DNA of 64,000 nucleotides from Bacteroidaceae bacterium (GTDB lineage: Bacteria; Bacteroidota; Bacteroidia; Bacteroidales; Bacteroidaceae). Below are positions 51,762 to 60,415 of the stretch, piece after piece. The position numbers and the translations under genes are program-made. Below the pieces are notes generated by a model, which had not been told where the DNA came from, did no database searches, and was given only the letters and a program-made list of their open reading frames with translations. How positions within the stretch are numbered: the first letter of the stretch is position 1; each line of letters begins with the position of its first letter. The stretch is taken from NCBI GenBank assembly GCA_016291905.1, contig JAEEZS010000016.1:1-64000 (forward strand), in the 5' to 3' direction.

Positions 51762-52265
51762 ATGAAAAGGTTGCGTTGCCCGAAGTGTGACCGCTATGTG
51801 GTGTTCGATGAAACACAGTACACCGAGGGGCAGACGTTGGTCTTCGTCTGCTCGCATTGTCAGAAGGAGTTCAAGATTCGTCTGGGCTCCAGTCGCCCTG
51901 CGGCACAGGAACGCGATTTCGGCTCGATAACCGTTGTTGAAAACAGTTTTGCCTATCGTCAGCAACTTCCTCTCCACGAGGGCGATAACCTCATTGGACG
52001 ACGTAACAAGGGCACAGAAGTCGATGTTCCCATCGAAACCAACGACCCTAGCATGGACCGTAGGCATTGCTACATCCATGTGCAGGTGAAAAATGAAGAG
52101 ATTGTCTATACCCTTCGCGACAACAACAGTAACACGGGCACTTTCTTGATGAACGAAATCCTCGGCCCGAAAGACCGCGTCCGCATCTCGTCCGGCGCCA
52201 TCATCACCCTCGGCGCCACGACTATCATATTAAATCCAAGTCAAGCTCCGACATCAGAAGATTAA
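51762..52265 (+). CDS. FHA-domain protein with N-terminal zinc ribbon
   Basis: A 167-residue cytoplasmic protein. An N-terminal zinc ribbon has C6-P-K-C9 (MKRLRCPKCDRY) and C31-S-H-C34 (FVCSHCQKEF). An FHA phosphothreonine-binding domain follows at about 70-158: LIGRRNKGTEVDVPIETNDP, SMDRRHCYIHV (the S-x-x-H motif) and the DNNSNTGTFLM loop. Partner unknown; no Ser/Thr kinase is in the window. It follows the HU-SPOR gene by 18 bp, so they may be co-transcribed. Its 3' end overlaps the convergent dnaX by 41 bp. Confidence 0.85.
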   Translation: MKRLRCPKCDRYVVFDETQYTEGQTLVFVCSHCQKEFKIRLGSSRPAAQERDFGSITVVENSFAYRQQLPLHEGDNLIGRRNKGTEVDVPIETNDPSMDRRHCYIHVQVKNEEIVYTLRDNNSNTGTFLMNEILGPKDRVRISSGAIITLGATTIILNPSQAPTSED

Positions 52266-54060
52266 GGGCCGGGTTCTTTTTTCTCATGGCCTCGTATTGT
52301 TCACGCGGTGAAAGCAGCCGGGTGGAGACGGCAGCCTCGGATACAACGATGTCCATGGTGACGTGACTGTTGTGAAGCTCCTTTCGCATATAAGCTTCAA
52401 TGGTAGCCTTTTTCTTTCGTAGATCAGCCTCAATCAGGTTGTTCGCTACGCTGACGGAAAATGTTACTCCGTCCTCTGTCAACTTGGGCAGTATGGTGTT
52501 CATACGTCCGGCTGTGGCAATGTCCTCGCGGGGTAAGGCAGCGGCAAAAGTACGCCACGCCATCTGCATATTTTCTTCCTTGACGGGTTGGTCGGCAGCA
52601 GCTGCTGCTGTTTCCTTCTCCTCAGGGGGCAGGGGAGTCTTCTCCGATTTTTCAAGAGAGGGCTGGGGAGACTCTGTTTTGGGGGCACGGATGGAGATGG
52701 TGCCGAGACGATTTTTCTGTGGGAGGCGAGGGGAGGACGCTGTTTGTCCGGCAGACTGTGAGGATTGAGGCGGCTGTGATGTTTGAGACGGCTGGAGTGC
52801 TTGGGGAGTCGGTGTTTGGGTTGTCTGAGCGGGTGCTTTTGGTTGCGTTGCAGGAGCAGCTTGCGTACTGTTATTCGGCAGGCTGGTGGGGGCTGCAGGA
52901 GCAGCTCCGAAGATGGGTTTCAATTGTGCAGGACGGCGCCCCGCACTGGAAGCATCGTCGTTGTCGTCAGATGTCAGCTGCGAAAGCTGGATGAGCGTCA
53001 GCTCCACCAGCAGACGTTTGTTGCGGCTGATGCGGTAGTTAAGGTCGCAGTCGTTGCAAAGACGAATGGCTTTGAAGAGGAACTTCTGCGGGCACCTCTG
53101 CGCCTGTTCCTGATAGCGGCTGCGCATTTCGGCACCCACGTCGAGCAAGGGAAGGGTGACGGCATCGCGGCTCATCAGCAAATCGCGCAAATGCGAGGCA
53201 AGTCCCCCGATGAAGTTGCTGCCGTCAAAGCCTCGGCTGAGTATCTCGTTATAAAGCAGAATGCAGTCGGACGTCTTGTTCTCCAGAAACAAGTCGGTGA
53301 AGTGGAAGAAATAGTCGTAGTCGAGGATGTTGAGGTTGTCAATAACACTCTTGTAGGTAAGGTTTCCCGCCGAGTAGCTAACCATTTGGTCGAAGATGGA
53401 GAGGGCATCGCGCATTCCTCCGTCAGCCTTTTGGGCTATCACCATGAGCGCCTGTTCCTCGGCTTTCACACCCTCTTTGGCTGCCACATTCCGCAGGTGC
53501 TCCACCATGTCGCCGACGCTAATGCGATAGAAGTCATACACCTGGCAGCGGCTTAAGATAGTGGGCAGCACTTTATGGCGCTCCGTGGTAGCCAAGATGA
53601 ACTTGGCATAGGCAGGAGGTTCCTCCAGCGTTTTCAGGAAGGCATTAAACGCTGCGGTGGAGAGCATGTGCACCTCGTCGATGATGAACACCTTGTATCG
53701 CCCCACCTGCGGCGGAATGCGCACTTGGTCTATTAGGCTGCGGATATCTTCGACGGAGTTGTTGCTGGCGGCATCAAGCTCGTGGATATTGAGGGAACGC
53801 CCCTCGTTGAAGGCGCGGCACGATTCACATTCGTTGCAAGCCTCGCCTTCGGGCGTCATGTGTTCACAGTTGATGGTTTTGGCAAAGATACGGGCACAGG
53901 TGGTCTTTCCCACGCCACGCGGGCCGCAGAACAAATAGGCATGCGCCAGCTTATCCTCGCGGATAGCATTCTTCAGCGTCGTTGTCAAGCCCTTTTGGCC
54001 AATCACCGTGTCGAAGGTCGAGGGACGGTATTTTCTGGCTGATACAATGAAGTTTTCCAT
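52225..54060 (-). CDS. dnaX: DNA polymerase III subunit gamma/tau
   Basis: Clamp-loader ATPase, 611 residues. AAA+ module with Walker A GPRGVGKTT (46-54), zinc-binding cysteines in the CEHMTPEGEACNECESC region, DEVHML Walker B and the sensor-1 ATTERHK. Domain III follows to about 370; residues 370-500 are a Pro/Gln/Thr-rich linker, then a tau-like C-terminal domain. Within the linker, residues about 457-481 (SPQPSLEKSEKTPLPPEEKE) resemble the repeat-derived insert in nnrD. No obvious A-rich frameshift site for a gamma form was seen. It overlaps the FHA gene by 41 bp at the 3' end. Confidence 0.95.
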   Translation of the reverse strand: MENFIVSARKYRPSTFDTVIGQKGLTTTLKNAIREDKLAHAYLFCGPRGVGKTTCARIFAKTINCEHMTPEGEACNECESCRAFNEGRSLNIHELDAASNNSVEDIRSLIDQVRIPPQVGRYKVFIIDEVHMLSTAAFNAFLKTLEEPPAYAKFILATTERHKVLPTILSRCQVYDFYRISVGDMVEHLRNVAAKEGVKAEEQALMVIAQKADGGMRDALSIFDQMVSYSAGNLTYKSVIDNLNILDYDYFFHFTDLFLENKTSDCILLYNEILSRGFDGSNFIGGLASHLRDLLMSRDAVTLPLLDVGAEMRSRYQEQAQRCPQKFLFKAIRLCNDCDLNYRISRNKRLLVELTLIQLSQLTSDDNDDASSAGRRPAQLKPIFGAAPAAPTSLPNNSTQAAPATQPKAPAQTTQTPTPQALQPSQTSQPPQSSQSAGQTASSPRLPQKNRLGTISIRAPKTESPQPSLEKSEKTPLPPEEKETAAAAADQPVKEENMQMAWRTFAAALPREDIATAGRMNTILPKLTEDGVTFSVSVANNLIEADLRKKKATIEAYMRKELHNSHVTMDIVVSEAAVSTRLLSPREQYEAMRKKNPALNLLMSELDLDLI

Positions 54061-54080
54061 TCGTCAGATGAATTTGTTTG

Positions 54081-54088
54081 CAAAGATA
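54081..54088 (-). promoter_or_regulatory. -7 box of dnaX
   Basis: TATCTTTG on the minus strand, perfect match, 21 bp before the ATG. Confidence 0.55.
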
Positions 54089-54136
54089 GGGTGAGCCGAG
54101 CAAAAAAACAAATATAATTTGCTATTTCCGTTTTTT

Positions 54137-54994
54137 CTATTTTATCGGTGTGATGTACATGGGGACAAGAATGGCATTGTGAGCAGCTTCTTGGGCTTGG
54201 GTGGCTTGTTCGTCCGTGATGCCTTCGGGATGATAAGAAAGCCCAACGGGACTGACGCCGGTGATAGCTTCCAACCATGTGCAGGCTGCAATGTAGCGTC
54301 CGAGTATGTAGTCGAGGTGATAACCATCTCGGGTGAAGTCGCGGCTGGGGTAGGAGGCTAATATGTTTGAAGTGCGAGCGTTCTGGATGGCTGTGCCGGA
54401 GGGAATGCAGAACGAAAGCTCGTGGTGGTTCCGCAGGGTGTGTTCTACGGCAGTCGTAATGCAAGAGTACATATAGAACTGATTCCGTGCATAGTTGTTG
54501 AAGCCTCCGTGGTCGGAGTCTTGGGCATAAGCCCACGTCTGATGGAAGCCGAAACGCACCGTATCTACTTGTGCCATTGCTTTTACATAGCCAATGAGCA
54601 AGCTGAGGTAGGGCTCATATGTGTCGGGTAATCCCGATTCCTGACTAACTTGCTGGAAGGTGATGATATCCCAGGGCTCATCGGTCACCATGTAGCGTAG
54701 GGCTGTTGCCGGGCGGTTGGTCTTTGTGCCATCGACGATTTTGCGGTATTGGAAGGTGCCCGTTCCCGTGGTGGCATCTTTCCAGTGAGATGCCAGGCTT
54801 TGTCCTCCACGGTAGCCATTGCCGATGATAAGGTTCACACCGGCTTCGTGAGCCAGCTCATAGAGATATTGTTCTACAGCATCCTCGGAGAACGAGTTGC
54901 CGACAGCCAGCACGCGCAGGGTAGGCAACGATTGTCCCTGAGCTGTGAGAATCAGAAAGAAAAAGGATAATAGAAGAAAATGTCTTTTTTTCAT
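54137..54994 (-). CDS. Secreted DUF4886 (SGNH-like hydrolase) protein
   Basis: A 285-residue exported protein with signal peptide (KKRHFLLLSFFFLILTAQGQ). LRVLAVGNSFSEDAVEQYL is the block I with the presumed serine of GNSF, and DGYHLDYILGRYIAACTW near residue 235 supplies the D-x-x-H pair, so the SGNH hydrolase triad is present. Matches DUF4886. Probably an esterase on acetylated glycans, by analogy with SGNH relatives; substrate unknown. Divergent from the calpain-like gene. Confidence 0.78.
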   Translation of the reverse strand: MKKRHFLLLSFFFLILTAQGQSLPTLRVLAVGNSFSEDAVEQYLYELAHEAGVNLIIGNGYRGGQSLASHWKDATTGTGTFQYRKIVDGTKTNRPATALRYMVTDEPWDIITFQQVSQESGLPDTYEPYLSLLIGYVKAMAQVDTVRFGFHQTWAYAQDSDHGGFNNYARNQFYMYSCITTAVEHTLRNHHELSFCIPSGTAIQNARTSNILASYPSRDFTRDGYHLDYILGRYIAACTWLEAITGVSPVGLSYHPEGITDEQATQAQEAAHNAILVPMYITPIK

Positions 54995-55043
54995 AAAGTG
55001 AATGATTTGGTAAAATAATCAGATAAAAAATTGAATTCGGCTG

Positions 55044-55051
55044 TAAAGATA
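55044..55051 (-). promoter_or_regulatory. Probable -7 box of the DUF4886 gene
   Basis: TATCTTTA on the minus strand, 7/8 match, 50 bp before the start. Confidence 0.4.
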
Positions 55052-55064
55052 ACAAAAAAAGTAG

Positions 55065-55072
55065 TAACTTTG
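55065..55072 (+). promoter_or_regulatory. -7 box of the calpain-like gene
   Basis: TAACTTTG, perfect match, 34 bp before the ATG at 55107. Confidence 0.5.
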
Positions 55073-55106
55073 GCGCATAATTCGGTGAATTAACATAAAA
55101 AATCGT

Positions 55107-56891
55107 ATGAATATGAAAAAGAAATTGTTATTTATCGGTTTGCTAAGCTTGCTGTGTTGTTGGGTGACGTCGTGCTATGATGACTCGGAACTCCGTGAGC
55201 GCTTGGACAAACTTGAGGAAGTGACGGTTGCCAGCATCAACCAGCAGCTTTCTGCGCTTCAGTCGTCTGTCAATCTTCTGGTAGAAACGGACAACTCCCT
55301 AAAAAACACGATAACCCTTCTTGAAGGCTCGGACCGTGTGCAGCAGTCGCAGCTTGATTCCCTGATTGCGAAGGAAGCGGAATTGGCTTTGCAGATTGCC
55401 TCTGTGCAAACGACTATCAGCACGTTGCAAGGCTGGGTGGACGAACGCCTTCAGAGCTATGTCACCTCCGAAGACTTTAATACGCAGCTGCTTGTTATTC
55501 AGGATAGCATCAATGCGGTTTCTGGTAGGACAAGCGCTCAGTTTGCTTCCATTCAAGAGCAGTTGAACCTCATCAATGCCCAGATAGCAAAGCTTTTTGC
55601 CACGCTCGAGATTATCTTCGAGGCTGCGGAAGAGATAACCTATACGCCCGGCACTGAGGTCGTGGTTAGCTACACGCTTATCAATACCGATGAGAAGACA
55701 AAGGTTGAATGTATGCCCGATGCTGGATGGATGGCAGTTGTCACGCCTACATCAGCCGAGGCGGGAACGATAACCGTGACGACACCCTCTACCGGTGGCG
55801 AAGGCAAAGTCATTGTCTTTGTGGGCAGCACCACAAACACCATCATGCGCTTCCTCTATTTCGTAGAGGGCATGCAGGCTGATGAAGATCGCTATCGGTT
55901 CATTGGTTCGTGGCCTCAGTCGGCGACCCAGCCTAACGGTTCACTCTGTGGAGGCGAATTGTCAAGCGTTCTCAGCAAGACCTCTGGCCGCACGTACGGT
56001 GCCGGCGAAAACCACATGGGCTCTGCTTTCCAAAAGGATCATCGTGCTACTGCCGAGGAAATGGAGTGGCTTGCCGACTACACCGCCAAGCCCGAAAAGA
56101 TGGACGGCTTCAGCAAATGGATGACACGCCGTGTCACCCTTTATCCCTTCGAAAAACCACTGCCTGCCGACTGCAACCAGCATTCCATCGGCGACTGCAA
56201 CACAGTCTCCACCCTTGCCACGATGGCCTATCTCTATCCTCGCTTCATCCAGTCCATCATCACTCAGGTGAGCGACAAGGAATTTCAGGTGAAGATGTTC
56301 GACCCTGATGGAAAGCGAATCATCGTGGGTGTTGATAATAAGGTTCTATGTACCAACGAATCGGCCATTGCGCAAATGACTGGTAAAAGCTCGCGCATCA
56401 CGTGGGCTACCATCCTTGAGAAGGCCATCATGAAGTGGCTCTATGTTTTCCGTCCAGGTGCGGAGTTGGGCGGCTTCGGTGCTGAGGGTATGACGCCGCT
56501 CTTTACGGGCGATGGCCGCAGCTTTGCCGTTTCGCCTGGTAAGTGCACTCCCGAGGAGTTGAAGCTCTTTGTCACCGTCAGCCTCCAGCACGGACTTATC
56601 GTCAACGGTGGTTTCAACAAGCAGGGCCTCAAGCTCGGCAACCACGAAACCATCACCGCCCACGGCCATAGCTTCTTCATGGCCAACGACCCCAATGCCC
56701 TCTTTGCCATCCGCAACCCGTGGGGACAGGGTAGCGACGACCACGTGATGCAATGCTACGATGCCGACCATGCTCCTTCGGGCTACGACGGCAGCATCCC
56801 CTCCACCATCGACCTTCGCATCATCAGCCCGGGCATCGCCTCGCTCTACTACGATGGCCCCGCCCAGCCTTATGAGATTCCTACATGGTAA
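55107..56891 (+). CDS. Calpain-like (C2) cysteine protease lipoprotein with N-terminal coiled coil
   Basis: A 594-residue surface or periplasmic lipoprotein (lipobox VTSC, C23). Residues 25-165 are a long coiled coil of the DUF4988 kind (DSELRERLDKLEEVTVASIN). A small beta domain (about 170-255, ending IMRFLYFVEGM) resembles Bacteroidetes BACON/Ig-like modules. From about 270 comes a papain-like domain of calpain type: SIGDCNTVSTLATMAYL with C364, TAHGHSFFMAND with H521, and FAIRNPWGQGSDDH with N537, i.e. the Cys-His-Asn triad in order; the Trp that follows Cys in calpains is Asn. Porphyromonas gingivalis Tpr is a known relative type. Start may be 55107 or 55113. Confidence 0.78.
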   Translation: MNMKKKLLFIGLLSLLCCWVTSCYDDSELRERLDKLEEVTVASINQQLSALQSSVNLLVETDNSLKNTITLLEGSDRVQQSQLDSLIAKEAELALQIASVQTTISTLQGWVDERLQSYVTSEDFNTQLLVIQDSINAVSGRTSAQFASIQEQLNLINAQIAKLFATLEIIFEAAEEITYTPGTEVVVSYTLINTDEKTKVECMPDAGWMAVVTPTSAEAGTITVTTPSTGGEGKVIVFVGSTTNTIMRFLYFVEGMQADEDRYRFIGSWPQSATQPNGSLCGGELSSVLSKTSGRTYGAGENHMGSAFQKDHRATAEEMEWLADYTAKPEKMDGFSKWMTRRVTLYPFEKPLPADCNQHSIGDCNTVSTLATMAYLYPRFIQSIITQVSDKEFQVKMFDPDGKRIIVGVDNKVLCTNESAIAQMTGKSSRITWATILEKAIMKWLYVFRPGAELGGFGAEGMTPLFTGDGRSFAVSPGKCTPEELKLFVTVSLQHGLIVNGGFNKQGLKLGNHETITAHGHSFFMANDPNALFAIRNPWGQGSDDHVMQCYDADHAPSGYDGSIPSTIDLRIISPGIASLYYDGPAQPYEIPTW

Positions 56892-56921
56892 CTATTTTCC
56901 TATTTTATAAATCCTATTAAT

Positions 56922-57821
56922 ATGAAATCCTTCCTTCCCCTTTTTGCCGTTGTGGCAATAATGTTTGTTGGCTGCAACAGCTCGCGTCCCGAAACCTATA
57001 CCGAGAGTAAGACCGTCGAAGATGGAGGCACAGGCTCTTACAAAGCCATTATGGTCAGTGAGCCCAGCCTTGAAGCCCACACCATCTTCCGCCCTGCTGA
57101 CCTCTCGCCCTTTAACAGCAAAAACCCGTTGCCTATCGTTGTATGGGGCAACGGTGCCTGCGCTAACTCTCCCTGGGAACACGTAAATTTCCTCAGTGAA
57201 ATTGCCTCGCACGGTTTCTTCGTCGTTGCCATCGGCTATATGCCTACGATGGGTGAGCGCTACAATGGCCCCATGTCCACCGTTGACCAGCAAATAGAGG
57301 GCCTTGACTGGGCGCTGGCGCAGAATGCAGATAAGAAAAGCCCGTACTATGGTCGCCTTGATGCCAAGGCCGTGTGCGCCGCTGGCATGTCGTGCGGAGG
57401 CTTGCAGACGCTGGCAAACTGCACTGACCCACGCCTGACAACCATCATGATTTGCAACAGCGGACTCTTTGTTGATCCAAACGTCGCTATGCCCAATATG
57501 CCCATGCCCCACAAGGAGCAGCTGGAGAAAATCCATACACCCGTCCTCTATATGCTTGGCGGCCCAACGGACATTGCCTATAACAATGGTATGGACGACT
57601 ACGCTCGCATCAATCACGTTCCCGCCTTCGCTGCTAACTTCCCTGTGGGACACGGCGGCACCTACGCTCGTCCTCATGGGGGTGAGTTTGCTGTGGTGGC
57701 TACGGCTTGGCTTCAATGGCAGCTGCGTGGCGACAAAGAGGCCGCTCAGTTGTTCTGCGGTAATCCATGCGGCCTCTCTAAGCGTGAGGGCTGGACAACC
57801 GACAGCAAGAACATCAACTAA
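56922..57821 (+). CDS. Alpha/beta-hydrolase lipoprotein
   Basis: A 299-residue lipoprotein (lipobox MFVGC, C18). The nucleophile elbow is AAGMSCGG with S157, the acid is in MLGGPTDIAY and the His in FPVGHGGTYARPHGGE. VVWGNGACANSPWEHVNFLS and ASHGFFVVAIGY match the chlorophyllase/dienelactone/PET-hydrolase-like branch often found in Bacteroidetes. An extracytoplasmic esterase acting on plant or polysaccharide esters is likely. It follows the calpain-like gene by 30 bp. Confidence 0.82.
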   Translation: MKSFLPLFAVVAIMFVGCNSSRPETYTESKTVEDGGTGSYKAIMVSEPSLEAHTIFRPADLSPFNSKNPLPIVVWGNGACANSPWEHVNFLSEIASHGFFVVAIGYMPTMGERYNGPMSTVDQQIEGLDWALAQNADKKSPYYGRLDAKAVCAAGMSCGGLQTLANCTDPRLTTIMICNSGLFVDPNVAMPNMPMPHKEQLEKIHTPVLYMLGGPTDIAYNNGMDDYARINHVPAFAANFPVGHGGTYARPHGGEFAVVATAWLQWQLRGDKEAAQLFCGNPCGLSKREGWTTDSKNIN

Positions 57822-57836
57822 TAGTCTTTGAGCTAT

Positions 57837-57876
57837 AAAAATGAAGGAGACGCTAAATGGCGTCTCCTTCATTTTT
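57837..57876. terminator. Bidirectional terminator
   Basis: A perfect 17-bp stem (57837-57853 with 57860-57876, core GAAGGAGACGC/GCGTCTCCTTC), 6-base loop, A5 on one side and T5 on the other. It serves the convergent hydrolase genes on both strands. Confidence 0.93.
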
Positions 57877-57891
57877 CAATTACCTCTAATC

Positions 57892-58737
57892 TTATTTGTT
57901 GAAGTTGCGGGAGGCAAAGGGAAGGCTGGTGCGTAGGGCGGTGTGCCAGTATTCCCAAGTGTGGCCTCCGTTGCGGACACGCAATTCGCACGGGATGCGG
58001 GCGCGGCGCATGGCTCCATAGAGTTCGATGTCTTGGTCAAAGAGGAAGTCGTCGTCGCCTATGTCGATGAACCAGCGTACGGTGCGCAACTCGGCCTTCA
58101 CGTCGTCGCTGGCGTTCTTGACGAATTCAATGGCATCGTAGTCGTGGACAGCTTTCATGACATAGGAGGATTTGTCATCCTTGTTGATGGGGGTGTCGCC
58201 CGAGGTGAGCCAGGCGCTCATGGCGTAGCACGACGAGAACATGTCGGGGTGGCGCTGAGCATAGACGGTGCTGCCTCCGCCACCCATCGAGAGGCCGCTG
58301 ACGGCACGGTGCTGACGGTCGCCCACAATACGGTACTTGCCTTCGACAAAGGGGATGAACTCGGTGTAGAAGAATTTCTCGTAGGCCCAGCCATCCATGT
58401 CGAAGTAGCCGTTCCAGACGTGCTTCGTGTCGGGGCCGCCTGCGTTAGGCATGATGATAATCATGGGGCTGATTTCGCCCGTGCCCATCAGCTCGTCGGC
58501 AATTTCGTTGACGCGGCCCTTCTCCACCCATGCGGAGTAAGTGTCGGTGAAGCCGTGCAGCAGGTAGAGCACGGGGTACTTGGCATCGGCGTTCTGCTCA
58601 AAGCCGAAGGGTAGCCAGACGTTGAATTTCACTTGGCTGCCGAGCACCTTGCTTTGGATGCTGTCGGTAACCACACGCGCTCCTGACGACAATACCATTG
58701 CCATTAGAGCCACAAGGAGGGATGCTTTTCTTTTCAT
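57892..58737 (-). CDS. Secreted esterase of the CE1 / esterase D type
   Basis: A 281-residue exported alpha/beta hydrolase with signal peptide (KRKASLLVALMAMVLSSGA). KYPVLYLLHGFTDTYSAWVE, the nucleophile elbow AVSGLSMGGGGST and the C-terminal NGGHTWEYWHTAL supply the oxyanion region, Ser and His of feruloyl/acetyl-xylan esterases and related mycolyl-transferase-fold enzymes. WFIDIGDDDFLFD carries the acid. A feruloyl or acetyl esterase on plant polysaccharide is a reasonable guess. Confidence 0.85.
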   Translation of the reverse strand: MKRKASLLVALMAMVLSSGARVVTDSIQSKVLGSQVKFNVWLPFGFEQNADAKYPVLYLLHGFTDTYSAWVEKGRVNEIADELMGTGEISPMIIIMPNAGGPDTKHVWNGYFDMDGWAYEKFFYTEFIPFVEGKYRIVGDRQHRAVSGLSMGGGGSTVYAQRHPDMFSSCYAMSAWLTSGDTPINKDDKSSYVMKAVHDYDAIEFVKNASDDVKAELRTVRWFIDIGDDDFLFDQDIELYGAMRRARIPCELRVRNGGHTWEYWHTALRTSLPFASRNFNK

Positions 58738-58750
58738 TATTATAAATATT

Positions 58751-58758
58751 AAAAGGTA
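58751..58758 (-). promoter_or_regulatory. Possible -7 box of the CE1-type esterase gene
   Basis: TACCTTTT on the minus strand, 7/8 match, 14 bp before the ATG at 58737. Confidence 0.35.
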
Positions 58759-58783
58759 TTATCTTAGTTCTTATTTTTCACTC

Positions 58784-59287
58784 CTAACCCCTAACCGCTT
58801 TAGGTGTCCAGTTCTTGAAGAAACGGAGGACCTTGTCCTTGTCGTAGCCCTGTCCTTCTTCGAGGAAGCTGGAGTCCTGCGTATGAACGACTTTGCCGTG
58901 TTCATCAAGCACAACGAATACGGGATAGCCGAAGCGTCCAGGGTTGCCCAGACGTTTCATCATCTTTGCAGTCCGTGCCTTGCCCTTAGCGTCAGAGGGG
59001 CTGTTGGGGGAGTAGTTCACGTGGATATAGACAAAATTGTCGCGGATGAGAGTGCTGATGTCGTTGTCCTTTGTGATGAAGTCGGCAAAGCGCAGGCACC
59101 ATGGGCACCAGTTGCCGCCCACCTGGCAGACCACGAATTTCCCTTCGCGCTTGGCCTGTTTCAGCGCGTTGTCAATTTGTTCGTTCTGGTCAATGGTCTC
59201 GTCATAGACCTTTGGGAGAGCCGTCTGGGCAGTTGCCGTAGTGATGGCGAGCATAGCCACCAAAGCTAAAAGCGTACTCTTTTTCAT
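58784..59287 (-). CDS. Periplasmic thioredoxin-fold protein
   Basis: A 167-residue exported protein with signal peptide (MKKSTLLALVAMLAITTATA). A thioredoxin-like fold carries the redox pair in GGNWCPWCLRF (C-P-W-C), then the cis-Pro region FGYPVFVVLDEHGKVV. It resembles the DUF255/thioredoxin-7 group acting in periplasmic disulfide reduction or haem-protein maturation. Partner unknown. Confidence 0.82.
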   Translation of the reverse strand: MKKSTLLALVAMLAITTATAQTALPKVYDETIDQNEQIDNALKQAKREGKFVVCQVGGNWCPWCLRFADFITKDNDISTLIRDNFVYIHVNYSPNSPSDAKGKARTAKMMKRLGNPGRFGYPVFVVLDEHGKVVHTQDSSFLEEGQGYDKDKVLRFFKNWTPKAVRG

Positions 59288-59318
59288 GGAAACAATTCAG
59301 TTTTTCTAATTCTGGCTG

Positions 59319-59326
59319 CGAAGATA
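59319..59326 (-). promoter_or_regulatory. Probable -7 box of the thioredoxin-fold gene
   Basis: TATCTTCG on the minus strand, 7/8 match, 32 bp before the ATG at 59287. Confidence 0.4.
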
Positions 59327-59427
59327 TGTTTTTTTTCCGTAATTCCCAAAAGTCAGAGCCGTTTTTTCTTTCGTGTGATTGGAGGGCTAAAGGCTTTGGG
59401 TGAAAATGACGGCGTCATTTTCCGTGA

Positions 59428-60378
59428 TTACAGTTTTTGGTAGATGCGGACGTAGTCGATTTCGTAGTGGAGGGGGTAGTCGGCTGGGTCAGGCTCACCG
59501 CCGTTGTCGCCACCGATTGCGAGGTTGAGCAGCAGGTAGTGGGGCTGGTGGAAGGCGTTGTAAAGAGCCTCGCTGTATTCACCTGCCTTGCCGAGACGGA
59601 TGAAACCAGTGGGTGATGGAGCCTTGCAGGCTTCCTCGGAAATGGGGATTTCGTTGAGCAGTTCATCGTCGAGGTAGAGGCGGAGGTAGTCCTCGTCCCA
59701 GTCCATACGCCAGATGTGGAATTTACTGGCCCACTGCGGGTCACGGTCGGTGAAGTGGGTGAAGGGCACGGCTCCCGTACTCCAAAGACCGCGGTTGGGT
59801 TCGCTGGCCCAGCAGGCATTAGCGAGGATATGGGGCACGCCGCGGATGCGGTAGTACTCCATGATGTCAATCTCGCCGTTTACAGGCCAGGGCTTGCTGA
59901 CGCCCAGCGTCCATATGGCAGGCCACGAGCCGGAGGCTGTGGGAATCTTCGCACGGACCTCGAAACGCCCGTAGAGCCACTCGTGCTTGCCGCGCGTGTT
60001 GACGGAGGCGGAGGAGTACTCGGCATAGGGACGGCTGGAACGCCAGTCGCGCCGACGTGGGCGACGGCCCTGCGTGTTGTCGTTACCATTGTCTTCAGCG
60101 GGGACAAAGCCCGGATTGGGGATGCTGTCGTGGCGGGCTTCGATAACGAGGCAGCCGTCGGCAATGGTGGCGTTTTCTGCCTGATACCACTGGTGCTCGT
60201 GGTTGCGGACAAAGCCGTGCTCGTAGTTCCAGTCGGCATCGTCGAGCCGGCCTTCGGTTTCAAACTCCTCAGTCCACACAAGCTCGTACTTCGGCTTTCC
60301 TTGACAGGAGAGGAAAAATAGTGAAAATGAAATGACTAAAGATGAAAAACAAATAGTCTTGTAAATGGAACGTTTCAT
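59428..60378 (-). CDS. Glycoside hydrolase family 16 lipoprotein
   Basis: A 316-residue lipoprotein (lipobox FFLSC) with one GH16 domain. WTEEFETEGRLDDADWNYE opens the domain; PVNGEIDIMEYYR contains the nucleophile and acid/base glutamates; the end is YEIDYVRIYQKL. The position after the catalytic E is YY rather than EV as in the paralogue at 14651, and an Arg-rich loop (GRRPRRRDWRSSR) lies in the front half, so specificity may differ (glucan or galactan). It starts 37 bp after DUF2264 on the same strand and is probably co-transcribed with it. Confidence 0.87.
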   Translation of the reverse strand: MKRSIYKTICFSSLVISFSLFFLSCQGKPKYELVWTEEFETEGRLDDADWNYEHGFVRNHEHQWYQAENATIADGCLVIEARHDSIPNPGFVPAEDNGNDNTQGRRPRRRDWRSSRPYAEYSSASVNTRGKHEWLYGRFEVRAKIPTASGSWPAIWTLGVSKPWPVNGEIDIMEYYRIRGVPHILANACWASEPNRGLWSTGAVPFTHFTDRDPQWASKFHIWRMDWDEDYLRLYLDDELLNEIPISEEACKAPSPTGFIRLGKAGEYSEALYNAFHQPHYLLLNLAIGGDNGGEPDPADYPLHYEIDYVRIYQKL

Positions 60379-60415
60379 ACAAGTTTTTTCTACGTAATTA
60401 ATTTTAATCAAATAA

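Noticed and set aside
52225..54060. Programmed frameshift in dnaX giving a short gamma subunit
   Set aside because: No A-rich slippery heptamer was seen at the domain III boundary.
59402..59422. Hairpin GAAAATGAC-GGC-GTCATTTTC downstream of the second GH16 gene as terminator
   Set aside because: The stem is perfect, but no T run follows on the minus strand and the loop is only 3 bases, so I did not list it as a terminator.
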